64,000 nucleotides of DNA from Astropecten irregularis (taxonomy: Eukaryota; Echinodermata; Asteroidea; Paxillosida; Astropectinidae), in contig OZ020250.1 of assembly GCA_963971285.1 (NCBI GenBank), positions 10,834,499 through 10,898,498 of the forward strand. The letters are read 5' to 3'. Positions 63,576 to 64,000 of the stretch are shown here, piece by piece. The notes beneath the pieces are model-generated. The model searched no databases and was not told the DNA's origin. It was given only the letters and a program-made list of their open reading frames with translations. The translations under genes and the position numbers were made by a program. How positions within the stretch are numbered: the first letter of the stretch is position 1; each line of letters opens with the position of its first letter.

Positions 63576-63800
63576 GCATAACAGTTCAGTATAACAGTTC
63601 AGTATAACAGTTCAGTATAACAGTTCAGTATAACAGTTCAGTATAACAGTTCAGTATAACAGTTCAGTAAAACAGTTCAGTATAACAGTTCAGTATAACA
63701 GTTCAGTAAAACAGTTCAGTATAACAGTTCAGTATAACAGTTCAGTATAACAGTTCAGTATAACAGTTCAGTATAACAGTTCAGTATAACAGTTCGGAGA
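63576..63800 (+). repeat. 13-bp satellite (ACAGTTCAGTATA), about 16 units
   Basis: Nearly perfect array, with a few units reading ACAGTTCAGTAAA. It ends in ACAGTTCGGAGA. Confidence 0.93.
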
Positions 63801-64000
63801 TTCAGATTACAGTGCTTCCGTTACTTACGGAAAGTCGATACAGAATGGACTGAAACAAAACGAATATTATTGGCGTACTCTAAATAATGCTATAACAATT
63901 CTAAACGGAACGCAGCGCGCGCCGGGATGGGCGCGCGCCCAAGGACAGAAACAGCAAGAAATTAACAGGTAGATAAACAGAAACAATTATAATAATTACG
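63801..64000. other. no gene recognised
   Basis: Contains a GC-rich palindromic patch GCGCGCGCCGGGATGGGCGC at about 63915-63938. Otherwise nothing identified. Confidence 0.4.

Noticed and set aside
63300-63800. CRISPR array
   Set aside because: The repeats are contiguous 11- and 13-bp units without spacers, in a eukaryotic genome, so this is ordinary satellite DNA.

Overview
This window is eukaryotic, from an animal with a repeat-rich genome. It carries spliced exons, five classes of retroelement (Ty3/gypsy, DIRS, Penelope-like and at least three LINE lineages), several families of inverted-repeat DNA elements and tRNA-derived SINEs. The mix, the frequent TACATGTA words and a mucin-type SEA/EGF gene suggest a marine invertebrate, perhaps a deuterostome. 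The sequence alone does not fix the species.

One host gene explains the layout. It lies on the minus strand and runs through most of the window. Five internal exons can be placed, in transcription order: 59249-57907 (a long Ser/Thr-rich mucin-like exon), 50211-50096, 17142-17078 and 4257-4100 (together one SEA domain with a GSVV autoproteolysis motif), and 2787-2622 (cysteine-rich, EGF-like). All five have GT/AG borders and their codon phases agree at every junction. Neither end of the gene is seen. The introns are about 7.7, 33.0, 12.8 and 1.3 kb, and nearly everything else in the window is mobile DNA inside or just beside them.

Region by region. 0-5 kb: short inverted-repeat elements, a large foldback element, SINE pieces and two exons. 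5.4-11.6 kb: a CR1/Jockey-like LINE split by a second LINE, followed by the 3' end of a Penelope-like element with a GIY-YIG domain and a hammerhead-like motif. 13-19.9 kb: elements with a hairpin at each end, 129-bp tandem repeats, the 65-bp exon and a degenerate satellite. 20-24 kb: a decayed gypsy element cut by a Harbinger-like MITE. 24.2-26.6 kb: rearranged DIRS fragments. 27-29 kb: LINE ends. 29.1-31.5 kb: GC-rich non-coding DNA. 31.9-35.9 kb: a gypsy element split by a TA-flanked transposon. 36.8-43.6 kb: a nearly complete gypsy element on the minus strand. 44.2-48.1 kb: a nearly intact LINE with a 15-bp target duplication. 49-50 kb: another double-hairpin element. 51.6-56.7 kb: a full-length but decayed DIRS element that keeps its inverted terminal repeats and internal complementary region. 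57.9-59.2 kb: the mucin exon. 59.4-64 kb: SINEs, a MITE and satellites.

No autonomous element here is fully intact. The closest are the LINE at 44.2 kb (one frameshift) and the gypsy element at 36.8-43.6 kb (one nonsense codon plus a few frameshifts). All calls come from reading motifs and repeats by eye; no database search was run.
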